Source: Parahaliea mediterranea
Lineage (GTDB): Bacteria > Pseudomonadota > Gammaproteobacteria > Pseudomonadales > Halieaceae
Reading direction: 5' to 3'
Assembly (NCBI RefSeq): GCF_017255185.1
Contig: NZ_JAFKCZ010000006.1
Location: 62,001 to 126,000 of the forward strand
DNA: 64,000 bases
Part shown: positions 45,080 through 54,800 of the stretch, in pieces
Position numbering within the stretch: position 1 is the stretch's first letter
Layout: every line of letters begins with the position of its first letter
The notes under the pieces: generated by a model
The model's database searches: none
What the model saw: only the letters and a program-made list of their open reading frames with translations
Told to the model about the DNA's origin: nothing
Made by a program: the position numbers and the translations under genes

Positions 45080-45740
45080 AACCGCCCTGGAGGCGCGCGG
45101 GGTGAACCCCGCGCAGTTCTCCGAATTGATGATCCGCCTGCTGGACAACGGCGTGCTGTGCCGCGACGAGAGCAAGCGCGAGGCGGAACTCTACGACCGC
45201 TATCTGCAGGTGGCCGACCTGGTGGAGGACTACCTCGGCGTGCTGCGGGTGCGCCTGCTGCACGAAGCGCGCTTCCACTCCCTGCGCCTGTTTCCCCCCG
45301 GCGCCGAGGTACCGGGCTTGGCCGATCCCGAGGACGCCTTCAACAGCGGCCTGCGGGAGCGCCTGAATCAGCAGGAAGTGGCGCTGATCCTGGTGCTGCG
45401 GGCCGAGTATGACAAGGCCCTGCGTGAGGGACAGATCGACGAACACGGCCAGGTGGTACTGCCGCTGGAGGCGGTGAGCCTGGCCTGCAAGAACCTGCTC
45501 GGCCGGCCCCTGCCGGAGGGCCTGGTGGAGCGCCGCGCGCTATTCCGCCGCCTGCGCCAGCTGCGCCTGATCCGCACCGCCGGCGACGACGCCCTCGAGG
45601 ACGCCGAGTCCTGGCTCACGATCCGCCCCGACATCACCAGCCTGGTCACCGACACTGTACTGGCGGAGCTACTCGCCGGCGACGCCCCCGCCGCCGAAAC
45701 ACCCAGCGCCGAGGCGGACCCCGAGGAGGAAACCCCGTGA
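45057..45740 (+). CDS. jetB: Wadjet defence protein JetB (MksE-like, DUF4194)
   Basis: 227 residues from the ATG of MTIQASLETAL, inside the end of jetA. It has the DUF4194/MksE winged-helix pattern: LLDNGVLCRDESKREAELYD, LVEDYLGVLRVRLLH, LNQQEVALILVLRAEYDK. JetB is the kite subunit that binds the kleisin JetA. The last ~20 residues are Ala, Glu and Pro rich and poorly conserved. It is followed by a palindromic repeat before jetC. Confidence 0.88.
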   Translation: MTIQASLETALEARGVNPAQFSELMIRLLDNGVLCRDESKREAELYDRYLQVADLVEDYLGVLRVRLLHEARFHSLRLFPPGAEVPGLADPEDAFNSGLRERLNQQEVALILVLRAEYDKALREGQIDEHGQVVLPLEAVSLACKNLLGRPLPEGLVERRALFRRLRQLRLIRTAGDDALEDAESWLTIRPDITSLVTDTVLAELLAGDAPAAETPSAEADPEEETP

Positions 45741-45759
45741 CCCCACCCCCAAACAAAAA

Positions 45760-45806
45760 GGGGACGGATACCTATTTCCGCCCCGCCGAAATAGATATCC
45801 GTCCCC
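45760..45806. repeat. solitary palindromic repeat between jetB and jetC
   Basis: GGGGACGGATA pairs with TATCCGTCCCC, and inside it CTATTTC pairs with GAAATAG. The loop is CG-rich. The whole forms a ~20-pair hairpin with two mismatches. It resembles the GGGGACNGAT-type palindromes left by REP-associated transposases. The jetC ATG lies 17 bases beyond, with a G-run (GGGGGGG) acting as its ribosome site. Confidence 0.7.
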
Positions 45807-45822
45807 TATTGTGGGGGGGCGT

Positions 45823-48800
45823 ATGTACCTGAAGCGCTCGATTACCGTTAACTGGGGTAACTTGCCGCCGCAGGAGCTGGACTATGGGCCGGTGAACCTG
45901 TTTTCCGGCGGCAACGGGTCCGGCAAGACCACCGCCGCCGACGCCCTGCAGACCCTGATGACCGCGGCCCACGACAACCTGTTCACCTATAACCCGGGGC
46001 AGGACGAGACCACCCAGCGCGGCCGCGGCGGCAAGCAGGTGCGCACCCTGGCCTCCTATGTCCTGGGCTGCGACGACGGCGCCTTCGCCCGCCCCTTCGA
46101 CTGCGACGGTTATATCGCCGGCGTGTTCCACCCGACCAAGGGCGAAACCGCCGAGCCCTTCACCGCGGTGATTGGTGTGCGCGCCCGTCTGGACCGGGCC
46201 GGCGCCACGCCCCAGGCGCGGCAGGACGAGCTGCTGTTGATGATCCTGCCCGGCGAGATGCTGCACAAATCCCATTTCGTGCGCAGCTACCCGGACGGCG
46301 ACCACGTTACCCCGGTCACCGAACTGCCCAACCTGCTGCGCCAGGAGTTCGGCAAGAAAGCCGTTGAGGTCTACGAACGCAAGGGCGCCTACCTGGCCCG
46401 GCTGTACGGCGCCCTGCGCGGCAAGCGCGATGCCGTGTCCCTGCGCGAGGGCACCAACGCCGCGCGCACCTTCGCCCGCTTCATGGCCTACAAACCGGTG
46501 CAATCCATCGACCAGTTCGTGGCCGGGGAAGTGCTGGAGGCGCGGGAACTGGGCGACACCATTCGCCGCATCCGCGACCTGCTGCGCACGGTGCACGGCA
46601 TGGAACAGGAGGCGCGCCAGCTGCGCGACAGCGTCGCCCTCCTCGCGCAGTCGCGGGAGCAGGCCGAACATTACCTGGAGCACTGGCTACAGCGCACCGC
46701 GGCCGCCTACGGCGCCGCCGCGCAACAGCAGCAGCGCAACCAGAAGCAGTATGTAGCGGAAAAAGAGCAACAACTGGCACTGCGCCAGGAACAGGAAGGC
46801 CTGGAGGCGGAGCGGGAGGAAACCCACAAGCGCCTGCAGCAGGTGCACCGCGACCTGGTATCGCTGGAGGCTCGCATCCAGGGTGTGCCCGCCCTGCGCA
46901 CCAAGCAGGAACTGGAAGCGCGACGGGACACACTCACCGCCGAGCTGCACCGGGGCGCCCGCCCCCTGCTGGAACAGGACCAGCAGCGCGGCGCCAACCT
47001 GGCGGCGCTGCACAACATCCGCAACCTGCTGAACCGGCACAGCCTGGAGCTGTTACTGCCCGAGCTGGCCAGCCGCGGCTGGCGCAACACGGCCAAGGAG
47101 CTACTGGCCCGCGGCGAGCGGGAACTGCCCGACCTGAACCAGCTGCTGGCCCGGGACTGGATCGACCTCAGCCCCCTGGAAGCGGGCCTGGACCACAGCC
47201 GCGCGGAGCAACCCCTGCACAACCAGCTCGCGGCCATCCTCCACGGCCCCGGGGACGGCGAGGCGGGTACCGACGCCCTGTCGCTGTCCCAGCGGCTGGA
47301 CCGTCTTGTCGCCGAGCGCGAGCGGGAACTGCGCGGCATCGAACAGGAACAGCAGCGCATCGAGCACCAGATCGGCACCCTGCAATCCAGCCAGGTGAAC
47401 TACCCCCGCGACGTCAACGAGGCCCTGGCGGCGATCCGCGCCCAGTGCCCCCAGGCCGACCCGCGGGTGCTGTGCGACCACGTGGAAGTCATCGACCCCC
47501 AGTGGCAGATGGCCATCGAGGGCTACCTCGGCGGCGCCCGCTTCGGCATCCTGGTGGAAGCGGAACACGAGGCCGAGGCGATCCGCATCGTGCGCCGCCT
47601 GGCCGGTAGCCGCCGCAACCGCGCGCGGGTGATCCAGGGCGAACAGGCGCGGCGGGACGCGGAGCGCCAGTCCCTGGCGGAGGATTCCATCTTCCACGTG
47701 CTGCGCTTCTCCCACGGTGTGGCCGAGCACTACCTCCGCGCCTCCTACGGCAGCGTGGTGCGGGTACCGGACGCCGAGACCCTGCGCCTGACCCGTCGCG
47801 GCATCACCGCCGACGGCCTCGCCTCCGGCAACTACGCCATGTTCCGCTGCGATGTCGACGACAGCGAACTGGTGTTCGGCGAGGCCGCCCGCGAGCGCAA
47901 CCTGCGCGCCCAGCAGCAGGCGCTGCTGGACGTCCGGGAGCAGTACCAGAAAGGCAGCGAGGCCTACCTGGCGGCGCAACAGCTGCAGCAGCAGGTGAAC
48001 CGCTTCCGCCCCCTGCAATGGGTGGAAACCGTCGGCACCCTGCTGGACAGCCAGCGCCAGCTGGGCGAGGTGGAGAAGGAACTGGACAACCTCGACCTCA
48101 GCGCCCACCGGGACCTGGAGCAAGAGCGGGAACAGGCCCAACAGCGCTACGGCGACCTGGAGACGGAGCAAAAGGCGCAGATCGAACGCCACGGCCAGCT
48201 CACCGAAAAACTCAGCAGTTGCGACAAACGCCTGCGCGACTTCGCCGATCGCAGCGAGGCCCTGGAGCAAGCCCGCGACGACGCCGAGGCCGCCCTGTTC
48301 GCCAGCGAGCGCCACTGGCCCGGCCTCGACGTGCAACCGCGCATCGACAGCATGGACCAGCGCCTGGCCGCCAGCCACGAGGACATCGGCTTCGCCGCCG
48401 AGGAGCGGCGGCTCGACGAGCGGCTGATGCAACTGGCGGTGGCCCTGCAGCAGGCGATCAGCCAGTACAACCAGCAGGCCCAGCCCGCCGACCACGTGCT
48501 CGCCGACAGTCCCGAGGAGCTGCACAGCGCGCCCTTCTTCGGCCATGTACGCGGCCTGCAGCAGCAGCTGGACAACCTGCACAACCGCCTGCGCAACAAC
48601 GTGCTGCTGGCCAAGCAGGAACAGCTCGTCGAGCTGCGCGACACCTTCAACACCACCTTCGTCAGCGACCTCTGCCACGAAATTCACCAGGCCATCCGCG
48701 AGGGCGAGCGCACCCTGAAAAACCTCAACAAGGAGCTGGAGCACCACCGCTTCGGCGCCGACCGCGAGCGCTTCGCCTTCGACTGGAACTGGCTGCCCCA

Positions 48801-49470
48801 GTACAAGGAATACTGGGACTTCTTCCGCGAGATCATAGACATCCCCAACCTGGGAGACGGCAGCAGCCTGTTCGACGCCAGCCTGTCGAACAAGGCCGCC
48901 GGGGTGCGCGACCGCCTGCTGGCCCTGCTGCTGGACGGCGACGAACAGCAGGCCCTGCGCGAGCTGGAGCGGATCAGCGACTACCGCCGCTACCGCCGCT
49001 ACGACATCCTCAAGCACCCGGAAAACAAGGCCCCGATCCGCCTCAGCCAATACGGCACCGGCTCCGGCGGCCAGCTGGAAACCCCGGCCTACATCATCCG
49101 CGCCGCCGCGATCACCAGCGCCTTCCGTTTCGGCGAGGGCGACAGCCACCTGCGCATGGTGATCGTCGACGAGGCCTTCATGCACATGGACGAGACCCGC
49201 TCGCGGGAAGTGATCGGCTACCTCACCCAGACCCTGGGGCTGCAGCTGACCTTTATCATGCCCACCAGCAAGGCCGGCCCCTTCCTCGATTTGGTGAGCA
49301 ACCAGTTCGTGTTCAGCAAGGTGCCCAGCCCCACGCCCGTCGGCGAACTCAACACCCGCGTGCTGCTGGATCGCCAGCAGCTCAATGTGGAGCGGGTGGC
49401 GGAGCTGTGGGCCCAGCACCGGCGGGTGATCCGCCAGCAGGGGGCGCTGGACTTTATGGACGAGCTCTAG
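45823..49470 (+). CDS. jetC: Wadjet defence protein JetC (SMC-like ATPase)
   Basis: 1215 residues from the ATG of MYLKRSITVN, after a G-run. Walker A GGNGSGKTT is at residues 29-37, coiled coils run from about 250 to 900 with a hinge-like middle region (IDPQWQMAIEGYLGG) near 560, and the C-terminal head carries GTGSGGQLE (signature motif) and LRMVIVDEAFMHMD (Walker B). It is an SMC/MukB-type motor (MksB-like) that loops plasmid DNA with JetA and JetB until JetD cuts. The jetD ATG follows its stop codon directly. Confidence 0.95.
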   Translation: MYLKRSITVNWGNLPPQELDYGPVNLFSGGNGSGKTTAADALQTLMTAAHDNLFTYNPGQDETTQRGRGGKQVRTLASYVLGCDDGAFARPFDCDGYIAGVFHPTKGETAEPFTAVIGVRARLDRAGATPQARQDELLLMILPGEMLHKSHFVRSYPDGDHVTPVTELPNLLRQEFGKKAVEVYERKGAYLARLYGALRGKRDAVSLREGTNAARTFARFMAYKPVQSIDQFVAGEVLEARELGDTIRRIRDLLRTVHGMEQEARQLRDSVALLAQSREQAEHYLEHWLQRTAAAYGAAAQQQQRNQKQYVAEKEQQLALRQEQEGLEAEREETHKRLQQVHRDLVSLEARIQGVPALRTKQELEARRDTLTAELHRGARPLLEQDQQRGANLAALHNIRNLLNRHSLELLLPELASRGWRNTAKELLARGERELPDLNQLLARDWIDLSPLEAGLDHSRAEQPLHNQLAAILHGPGDGEAGTDALSLSQRLDRLVAERERELRGIEQEQQRIEHQIGTLQSSQVNYPRDVNEALAAIRAQCPQADPRVLCDHVEVIDPQWQMAIEGYLGGARFGILVEAEHEAEAIRIVRRLAGSRRNRARVIQGEQARRDAERQSLAEDSIFHVLRFSHGVAEHYLRASYGSVVRVPDAETLRLTRRGITADGLASGNYAMFRCDVDDSELVFGEAARERNLRAQQQALLDVREQYQKGSEAYLAAQQLQQQVNRFRPLQWVETVGTLLDSQRQLGEVEKELDNLDLSAHRDLEQEREQAQQRYGDLETEQKAQIERHGQLTEKLSSCDKRLRDFADRSEALEQARDDAEAALFASERHWPGLDVQPRIDSMDQRLAASHEDIGFAAEERRLDERLMQLAVALQQAISQYNQQAQPADHVLADSPEELHSAPFFGHVRGLQQQLDNLHNRLRNNVLLAKQEQLVELRDTFNTTFVSDLCHEIHQAIREGERTLKNLNKELEHHRFGADRERFAFDWNWLPQYKEYWDFFREIIDIPNLGDGSSLFDASLSNKAAGVRDRLLALLLDGDEQQALRELERISDYRRYRRYDILKHPENKAPIRLSQYGTGSGGQLETPAYIIRAAAITSAFRFGEGDSHLRMVIVDEAFMHMDETRSREVIGYLTQTLGLQLTFIMPTSKAGPFLDLVSNQFVFSKVPSPTPVGELNTRVLLDRQQLNVERVAELWAQHRRVIRQQGALDFMDEL

Positions 49471-50574
49471 ATGGCCGCGCCCCTGTGGCTGCGCGAGGAG
49501 GCCTGGCTGCGGGAGCTGCTGGGCTGGTTCCTCGACAAGCTGGAGGGGCCGCGGGCGCGGGCCATTACCCGGCGCGCAAAACCGTCCACGGTACCGGCGC
49601 TGTTTCAATTTCACGAGGACACGCAGTACCGCTGGGAGCTGATCGAGAAACTCGCCACCGAGCATTCGGTGTTTAGCATTGTGTACGACCGGAATATCGC
49701 CGCTTTTGATCAGCCCTACGAAAACGCCCAACTGCGTCTGAATCCGGACGCCGAGGACCTGCTGCGCGACTGGCTCGACCGGCCGCGCATCGATCCAGCC
49801 CAGCAGGCCTGGGAACGGGCGGTCGCGCCCCACCGCCAACGCTTTGCCGACAACGGCGCCTCACTGTTGGCGGCGCGGCCCGTCGCCGCAGGCTACGAGG
49901 CCGACGCGCTGGCCGCCGCATTCGCCGCCATTGGCGACCATCTCGAAGGCGAACTTACCTTAAGGGAAATCGCCGCCCGCTGCTTCCGCGGCGACTCCAA
50001 GTTTCTCGACCAGCGCCAGGAGCTGCTGCTCAAACTCCACGGCGAGCGCGCCGCGGCCATCCTGCCCCGCCCCCTGCTGCTCACCGCCTGGGCGCCGCCG
50101 GACTTCACGCAGCTATTGGTCGTGGAAAACCAGGACAGCTTTTTGCGCCTCGCGGCACACCCACCGCCGGGCTTCGCCCTGCTCTACAGCGGCGGTTTTC
50201 GCGCCAGCGCGGGACGTCTGGGCAGCGAGCATACCCGCTTCGCCTTCCTGCCAGGGAGCGACAGTGCGGCCTTTCGGGAACAGTGGTTGAGCGAACAACT
50301 GCCAGTGTCCTTCTGGGGCGATTTGGACTTCGCCGGCCTCGGCATCCTCAAGGCCCTGCGCCAGAGCCTGCCCGGATTGCGGGCCTGGGAGCCCGGCTAC
50401 CGGCCGATGCTGGCACTGCTGGAACAGGGCGGCGGACACAGGCCCGAGCAGGCCGGCAAGAGCGGGCAAACCGATCCCGCGGAGACCGGTTGCGTCTTTT
50501 GCGACCGGACACTGCTACCCGCGCTCAGGCGGCACGGGCGATTCGTCGACCAGGAGGCGGTAGCCCCCGACTGA
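49471..50574 (+). CDS. jetD: Wadjet defence protein JetD (Toprim nuclease)
   Basis: 367 residues. An N-terminal DUF3322-like part comes first (about residues 1-190), then a DUF2220/Toprim-like domain with the glutamate in VVENQDSFL and the DxD in FWGDLDFAGLG (about residues 210-290). These acidic residues match the Toprim cleavage site of JetD, which nicks or cuts the looped plasmid. The order jetA-jetB-jetC-jetD is complete. No start overlap is needed because jetC and jetD abut. Confidence 0.9.
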   Translation: MAAPLWLREEAWLRELLGWFLDKLEGPRARAITRRAKPSTVPALFQFHEDTQYRWELIEKLATEHSVFSIVYDRNIAAFDQPYENAQLRLNPDAEDLLRDWLDRPRIDPAQQAWERAVAPHRQRFADNGASLLAARPVAAGYEADALAAAFAAIGDHLEGELTLREIAARCFRGDSKFLDQRQELLLKLHGERAAAILPRPLLLTAWAPPDFTQLLVVENQDSFLRLAAHPPPGFALLYSGGFRASAGRLGSEHTRFAFLPGSDSAAFREQWLSEQLPVSFWGDLDFAGLGILKALRQSLPGLRAWEPGYRPMLALLEQGGGHRPEQAGKSGQTDPAETGCVFCDRTLLPALRRHGRFVDQEAVAPD

Positions 50575-50880
50575 AGCCACTCGCCAATCTCGCCAGTACA
50601 GCTAATCTTGAATTGCCGGGGCCGGAGGATTGGCGCTAGCACGATTTGGTGGTAGCCTGCCGCTATATGAACATCTATCCAGGCCATTCCTTTACAACCG
50701 CAGCCCGTCCCGGGCCCGCTGCCGCGTGCACGCGAGTTGTCAGCGCCTGTCCTTCTTTAGGCGGTCGAGCCACCCCCGAGGCTTGATCGCCTCACCCTAC
50801 CCCGGGTAACACTTTCCAGACACAACCCTGCCTGCCGGCGGCTTCGGGCCGCGGCGGCGTTATTAATTCAGGTATAGAAA
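50575..50880 (+). other. 306-base gap upstream of rnk with two hairpins
   Basis: No gene is seen. A perfect 13-pair hairpin (two G-U) lies at 50759-50792: AGGCGGTCGAGCC pairs with GGCTTGATCGCCT around an eight-base loop. A second GC hairpin with a TTCGG loop lies near 50834-50860, just before the rnk start. Neither has a U-tract, so they are not intrinsic terminators. They may be a structured leader of rnk; no known riboswitch is recognised. Confidence 0.5.
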
Positions 50881-51264
50881 ATGACGACCAACACACAAGA
50901 CAGAGTAATCCACCTCAAACAATCGGACATGGACCGGCTGACGACCCTGATCGACCGCCATGACACCCCCGCCGCCGAGGCGCTGGACGAAGAATTGACC
51001 CGGGCGCAGATCTGGCCCGACGACGACTTTCCCGGCGACAGCATCGCCATGGGCAGCCGGGTGCGCTTCGAGGACCTCGATACCGGAAAGCAGACCGAAG
51101 TCACCCTGGTCTACCCCCACGAGGCCGATGTGGGCGCCATGAAAATCTCGGTGCTGTCGCCGGTGGGCAGCGCCCTGATCGGCCTGCGCATTGGCGACAG
51201 TATCGACTGGCCGATGAACGCTGGCCGGGTCCGTCGACTGAAGGTGGACGCGCTGCTGGGGTAG
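50881..51264 (+). CDS. rnk: nucleoside diphosphate kinase regulator Rnk
   Basis: 127 residues with a short N-terminal coiled coil and a C-terminal GreA/GreB-like domain (VLSPVGSALIGLRIGDSIDWPM). This is the Rnk layout: it binds RNA polymerase, lacks the long Gre coiled coil, and affects nucleoside diphosphate kinase levels. A weak GGTATAGAAA precedes the ATG. It stands alone between the Wadjet operon and mutS. Confidence 0.93.
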   Translation: MTTNTQDRVIHLKQSDMDRLTTLIDRHDTPAAEALDEELTRAQIWPDDDFPGDSIAMGSRVRFEDLDTGKQTEVTLVYPHEADVGAMKISVLSPVGSALIGLRIGDSIDWPMNAGRVRRLKVDALLG

Positions 51265-51295
51265 CGGCGCAACCACCGCCTCGAGGCGGCGCGAT

Positions 51296-51322
51296 GGGGG
51301 CCCGGGTCGCCCCCCCTGTTTT
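51296..51322 (+). terminator. possible rnk terminator
   Basis: GGGGGC pairs with GCCCCC around a seven-base loop, followed by CCTGTTTT. The T-tract is short. A separate perfect palindrome CCGCCTCGAGGCGG (51277-51290) lies just before. Confidence 0.5.
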
Positions 51323-51396
51323 CCCGGTACGCACTTCCTTTATCATAGCGCCTCACAACGCACCCCGACCCACTTCGATACAAAGAGCATTTCTTT

Positions 51397-53982
51397 TTGA
51401 ATCAGACCGTTACCCACACCCCCATGATGCAGCAATACCTGCGCATCAAGGCCGAGCACCCCAACGACCTCGTGTTCTACCGCATGGGGGACTTCTACGA
51501 GCTGTTCCACGACGACGCCAAAAAAGCCGCGGAAATCCTCGACATCACCCTGACCGCGCGGGGCAAGTCCGGCGGCGAGCCGATTCCCATGGCCGGGGTG
51601 CCCTACCACGCCGCCGAGAACTACCTCGGGCGGCTGGTGCGGGCCGGGGTGTCGGTGGCGATCTGCGAGCAGATCGGCGACCCGGCGACGAGCAAGGGGC
51701 CGGTGGAACGCAAGGTGGTGCGGGTGGTGACCCCCGGCACGCTCTCGGACGAGGCGCTGTTGGAGGACCGGGTGGACAACCTGCTGCTGGCGGTGAACAG
51801 CCAGGGGGAACACTTCGGCATCGCCTACCTGGACCTGGCCAGCGGCCGCTTCCGCGCCCTTGAAGTAGAGGGCGAGGAGGCGCTGGCGGGGGAGCTGCAG
51901 CGCCTCAACCCGGCGGAGACCCTGTACCGGGAGGGTATCTACCTGCCGGTGGTCATAAGCCGCCGCGGGGCCCGCAGCCAGCCGGAGTGGGAATTCGACC
52001 TGGAGAGCGCGCGCCGCGGCCTCAACGCCCAGTTCCAGAGCCACGACCTCCAGGGTTTCGGCTGCGACGACCTGGAACTGGCCCTGGGGGCCGCCGGCTG
52101 CCTGCTGCAGTACGTCAAGGACACCCAGCGCAGCAGCCTGCCGCATATCCGCTCGATCAGCCACGAAAACCGCGCCGAGAGCGTAATCCTGGACGCCGCC
52201 ACCCGGCGCAACCTGGAGATCGACCGCAACCTCGCCGGCGGCGACAGCAACACCCTGCTGTCGGTGCTCGACCGGGGCGTCACCGCCATGGGCAGCCGCC
52301 TGCTGCGGCGCTGGCTGCACCGGCCGCTCACCGATATCGCGGTGCTGCGCGAGCGCCAGGCGGCGATCCGCGCGCTGTGCGACAACTACCGGTACGAAAC
52401 GGTGCGCGACACCCTCAAGCCCATCGGCGACATGGAGCGCATCCTGTCCCGGGTGGCCCTGCGCTCGGCCCGTCCCCGGGACCTGTCGCGGCTGTGCGCC
52501 TCGCTCGCCGCCCTGCCCCGCCTGCGCGGCGAGCTGGCCGCGACGCCAGCGCCGCTGCTGGCGCGGCTGTCGCAACAGGTCGGCGACCACCCCGAGCTGG
52601 TGGACCTGCTGCAGCGCGCGATCATCGACAACCCGCCGGTGGTCATCCGCGACGGCGGGGTGATCGCCGAGGGCTACGACAGCGAGCTGGACGAGTTGCG
52701 CCAGATCAGCGAGCACGCCGGCGACTACCTGCTGGAAATCGAGCAGCGCGAGCGCGAGGCCACCGGCATCTCCACCCTCAAGGTGGGCTACAACCGGGTC
52801 CACGGCTACTACATCGAGATCAGCCGCGCCCAGTCCGAGCAGGCGCCGGCGGCCTACGTGCGGCGCCAGACCCTGAAGAACGCCGAGCGCTTCATCACCC
52901 CCGAACTCAAGGCTTTCGAGGACAAGGCCCTGTCCAGCAAGAGCCGGGCACTGGCCCGGGAGAAGGCGCTGTACGATGCCCTGCTGGAACGCCTGAACGA
53001 AGACCTGGGCGCGCTGCAGGACTGCGCCGCGGCGGTATCGGAAATCGATGTACTGGCCAACCTGGCCGAGCGCGCCGACAGCCTGCGCCTGTGCCAGCCG
53101 GAGTTCTGCGAGGAACAGGTATTCGAGATCAACGAAGGGCGCCACCTGGTGGTGGAGCAGGTGCTGGACGAGCCCTTTATCGCCAACGACACCCTGTTGA
53201 ACAGCCAGCGACGCATGCTGCTGATCACCGGCCCCAACATGGGCGGTAAGTCGACCTATATGCGCCAGAACGCGGTGATCGCCCTGCTGGCCCATATCGG
53301 CAGTTTCGTGCCGGCGTCCCGGGCACGCCTGGCGCCGATCGACCGCATCTTTACCCGGATCGGCTCCTCCGACGATTTGGCCTCCGGCCGCTCCACCTTC
53401 ATGGTGGAGATGACCGAGACCGCCAACATCCTGCACAACGCCACCCCCCGCAGCCTGGTGCTGATGGACGAGGTGGGCCGTGGCACCAGCACCTTCGACG
53501 GCCTCAGCCTGGCCTGGGCGGCGGCGGTGGCGCTGGCGCGGCAGGTGCAGGCCTTCACCCTGTTCGCCACCCACTACTTCGAGATGACCGCCCTGCCCGA
53601 GCAGTGTGAGACCATGGCCAACGTGCACCTGGACGCCACCGAGCACCAGGACCACGTGGTATTCCTGCACCATATCCAGGAGGGGCCGGCCAACCGCAGC
53701 TACGGCCTGCAGGTGGCCAAGCTGGCGGGCATTCCCGCCCCGGTGCTGCGGGCCGCCCAGGACAAGCTGGAAGAACTGGAGAGCGCCCGCCCGGTCAACG
53801 GCGCGGAGCCCGGCGCGCCGATGCCCGCCGCGACCACCTCGCCGTCGCCGGCCCAGGCGGAGTTGTTCGCCAGCCCCGCGCCGCACCCGGCGGTGACCGC
53901 GCTGGAAGCCCTGGAGGTGGACGATCTCAGCCCGCGACAGGCCCTCGAGAAGCTGTATCAACTGCGGGCGCTACTGGATTGA
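51397..53982 (+). CDS. mutS: DNA mismatch repair protein MutS
   Basis: 861 residues from a TTG start; the alternative ATG nine codons later would lose the conserved lead-in to HTPMMQQYL seen in other MutS proteins, so TTG is preferred although its ribosome site is weak. The mismatch-reading F-x-E is in GDFYELF (Phe33, Glu35). Walker [10 protein letters not shown] is at about 612-620 and the helix-turn-helix tail is at the end ([19 protein letters not shown]). It recognises base mismatches and starts repair with MutL. Confidence 0.97.
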   Translation: MNQTVTHTPMMQQYLRIKAEHPNDLVFYRMGDFYELFHDDAKKAAEILDITLTARGKSGGEPIPMAGVPYHAAENYLGRLVRAGVSVAICEQIGDPATSKGPVERKVVRVVTPGTLSDEALLEDRVDNLLLAVNSQGEHFGIAYLDLASGRFRALEVEGEEALAGELQRLNPAETLYREGIYLPVVISRRGARSQPEWEFDLESARRGLNAQFQSHDLQGFGCDDLELALGAAGCLLQYVKDTQRSSLPHIRSISHENRAESVILDAATRRNLEIDRNLAGGDSNTLLSVLDRGVTAMGSRLLRRWLHRPLTDIAVLRERQAAIRALCDNYRYETVRDTLKPIGDMERILSRVALRSARPRDLSRLCASLAALPRLRGELAATPAPLLARLSQQVGDHPELVDLLQRAIIDNPPVVIRDGGVIAEGYDSELDELRQISEHAGDYLLEIEQREREATGISTLKVGYNRVHGYYIEISRAQSEQAPAAYVRRQTLKNAERFITPELKAFEDKALSSKSRALAREKALYDALLERLNEDLGALQDCAAAVSEIDVLANLAERADSLRLCQPEFCEEQVFEINEGRHLVVEQVLDEPFIANDTLLNSQRRMLLITGPNMGGKSTYMRQNAVIALLAHIGSFVPASRARLAPIDRIFTRIGSSDDLASGRSTFMVEMTETANILHNATPRSLVLMDEVGRGTSTFDGLSLAWAAAVALARQVQAFTLFATHYFEMTALPEQCETMANVHLDATEHQDHVVFLHHIQEGPANRSYGLQVAKLAGIPAPVLRAAQDKLEELESARPVNGAEPGAPMPAATTSPSPAQAELFASPAPHPAVTALEALEVDDLSPRQALEKLYQLRALLD

Positions 53983-54061
53983 AAAGGCTTCATTTTCACG
54001 CACTATGCGGGTAAACTAGCCGCCCTTTTCAGCACAGCCCGGACCAAGAGGCAGTTTTGGC

Positions 54062-54385
<324 letters not shown>

Positions 54386-54401
54386 ACGCCCCCACACGCA
54401 G

Positions 54402-54439
54402 CCACAAAAAAACCCGCCATCGAGCGGGTTTTTTTGTGG
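54402..54439. terminator. bidirectional terminator after fdxA
   Basis: A perfect 16-pair stem with a six-base loop has A-runs and T-runs (AAAAAAACCCGC/GCGGGTTTTTTT), so it can stop both fdxA and transcripts from the rpoS side. Confidence 0.9.
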
Positions 54440-54458
54440 GAAAACGGCGGCGGAAGGC

Positions 54459-54790
54459 GTGTAGGGCCGAACTCATTCGGCCGTGGCGCAATGAATTGCG
54501 CCCTACAGGGGGGAAGGGCCGCACCGTGTAGGGTCGAATTCATTCGACCGAAAAGCGGCGCAATGAATTGCGCCCTACAGGGCCAGGCCCACACCGTGTA
54601 GGGTCGAATTCATTCGACCGAAAAGCGGCGCAATGAATTGCGCCCTACAGGGCCAGGGCCGCGCCGTGTAGGGTCGAATTCATTCGACCGAAAAGCGGCG
54701 CAATGAATTGCGCCCTACAGGGCCAGGCCCACACCGTGTAGGGTCGAATTCATTCGACCGAAAAGCGGCGCAATAAATCGCGCCTTACAG
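54459..54790. repeat. five-copy tandem array of 70-bp palindromic repeats
   Basis: Copies begin with GTGTAGGG at 54459, 54526, 54596, 54666 and 54736; the last three intervals are exactly 70 bases. Each unit is GTAGGG, palindrome TCGAATTCATTCGA, spacer CCGAAAAGC, palindrome GGCGCAATGAATTGCGCC, then CTAC and a ~20-base linker. The first copy is diverged (GGCCGAACTCATTCGGCC) and the last is decayed. It fills the gap between convergent fdxA and rpoS. The same repeat occurs singly at 13599 and 30227. Confidence 0.9.
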
Positions 54791-54800
54791 GAACGGCTCG

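Noticed and set aside
47101-49839. 912-codon minus-strand frame opposite jetC and jetD
   Set aside because: Antisense shadow of a GC-rich coding strand; composition is unlike a real protein.
43640-50574. Housekeeping condensin (MksBEF) rather than Wadjet
   Set aside because: Presence of the Toprim nuclease gene jetD directly after the SMC gene and the jetA family favour the defence form, although the two are related.
54459-54790. CRISPR array
   Set aside because: Units are adjacent 70-bp palindromes without unique spacers, and no cas genes are near.
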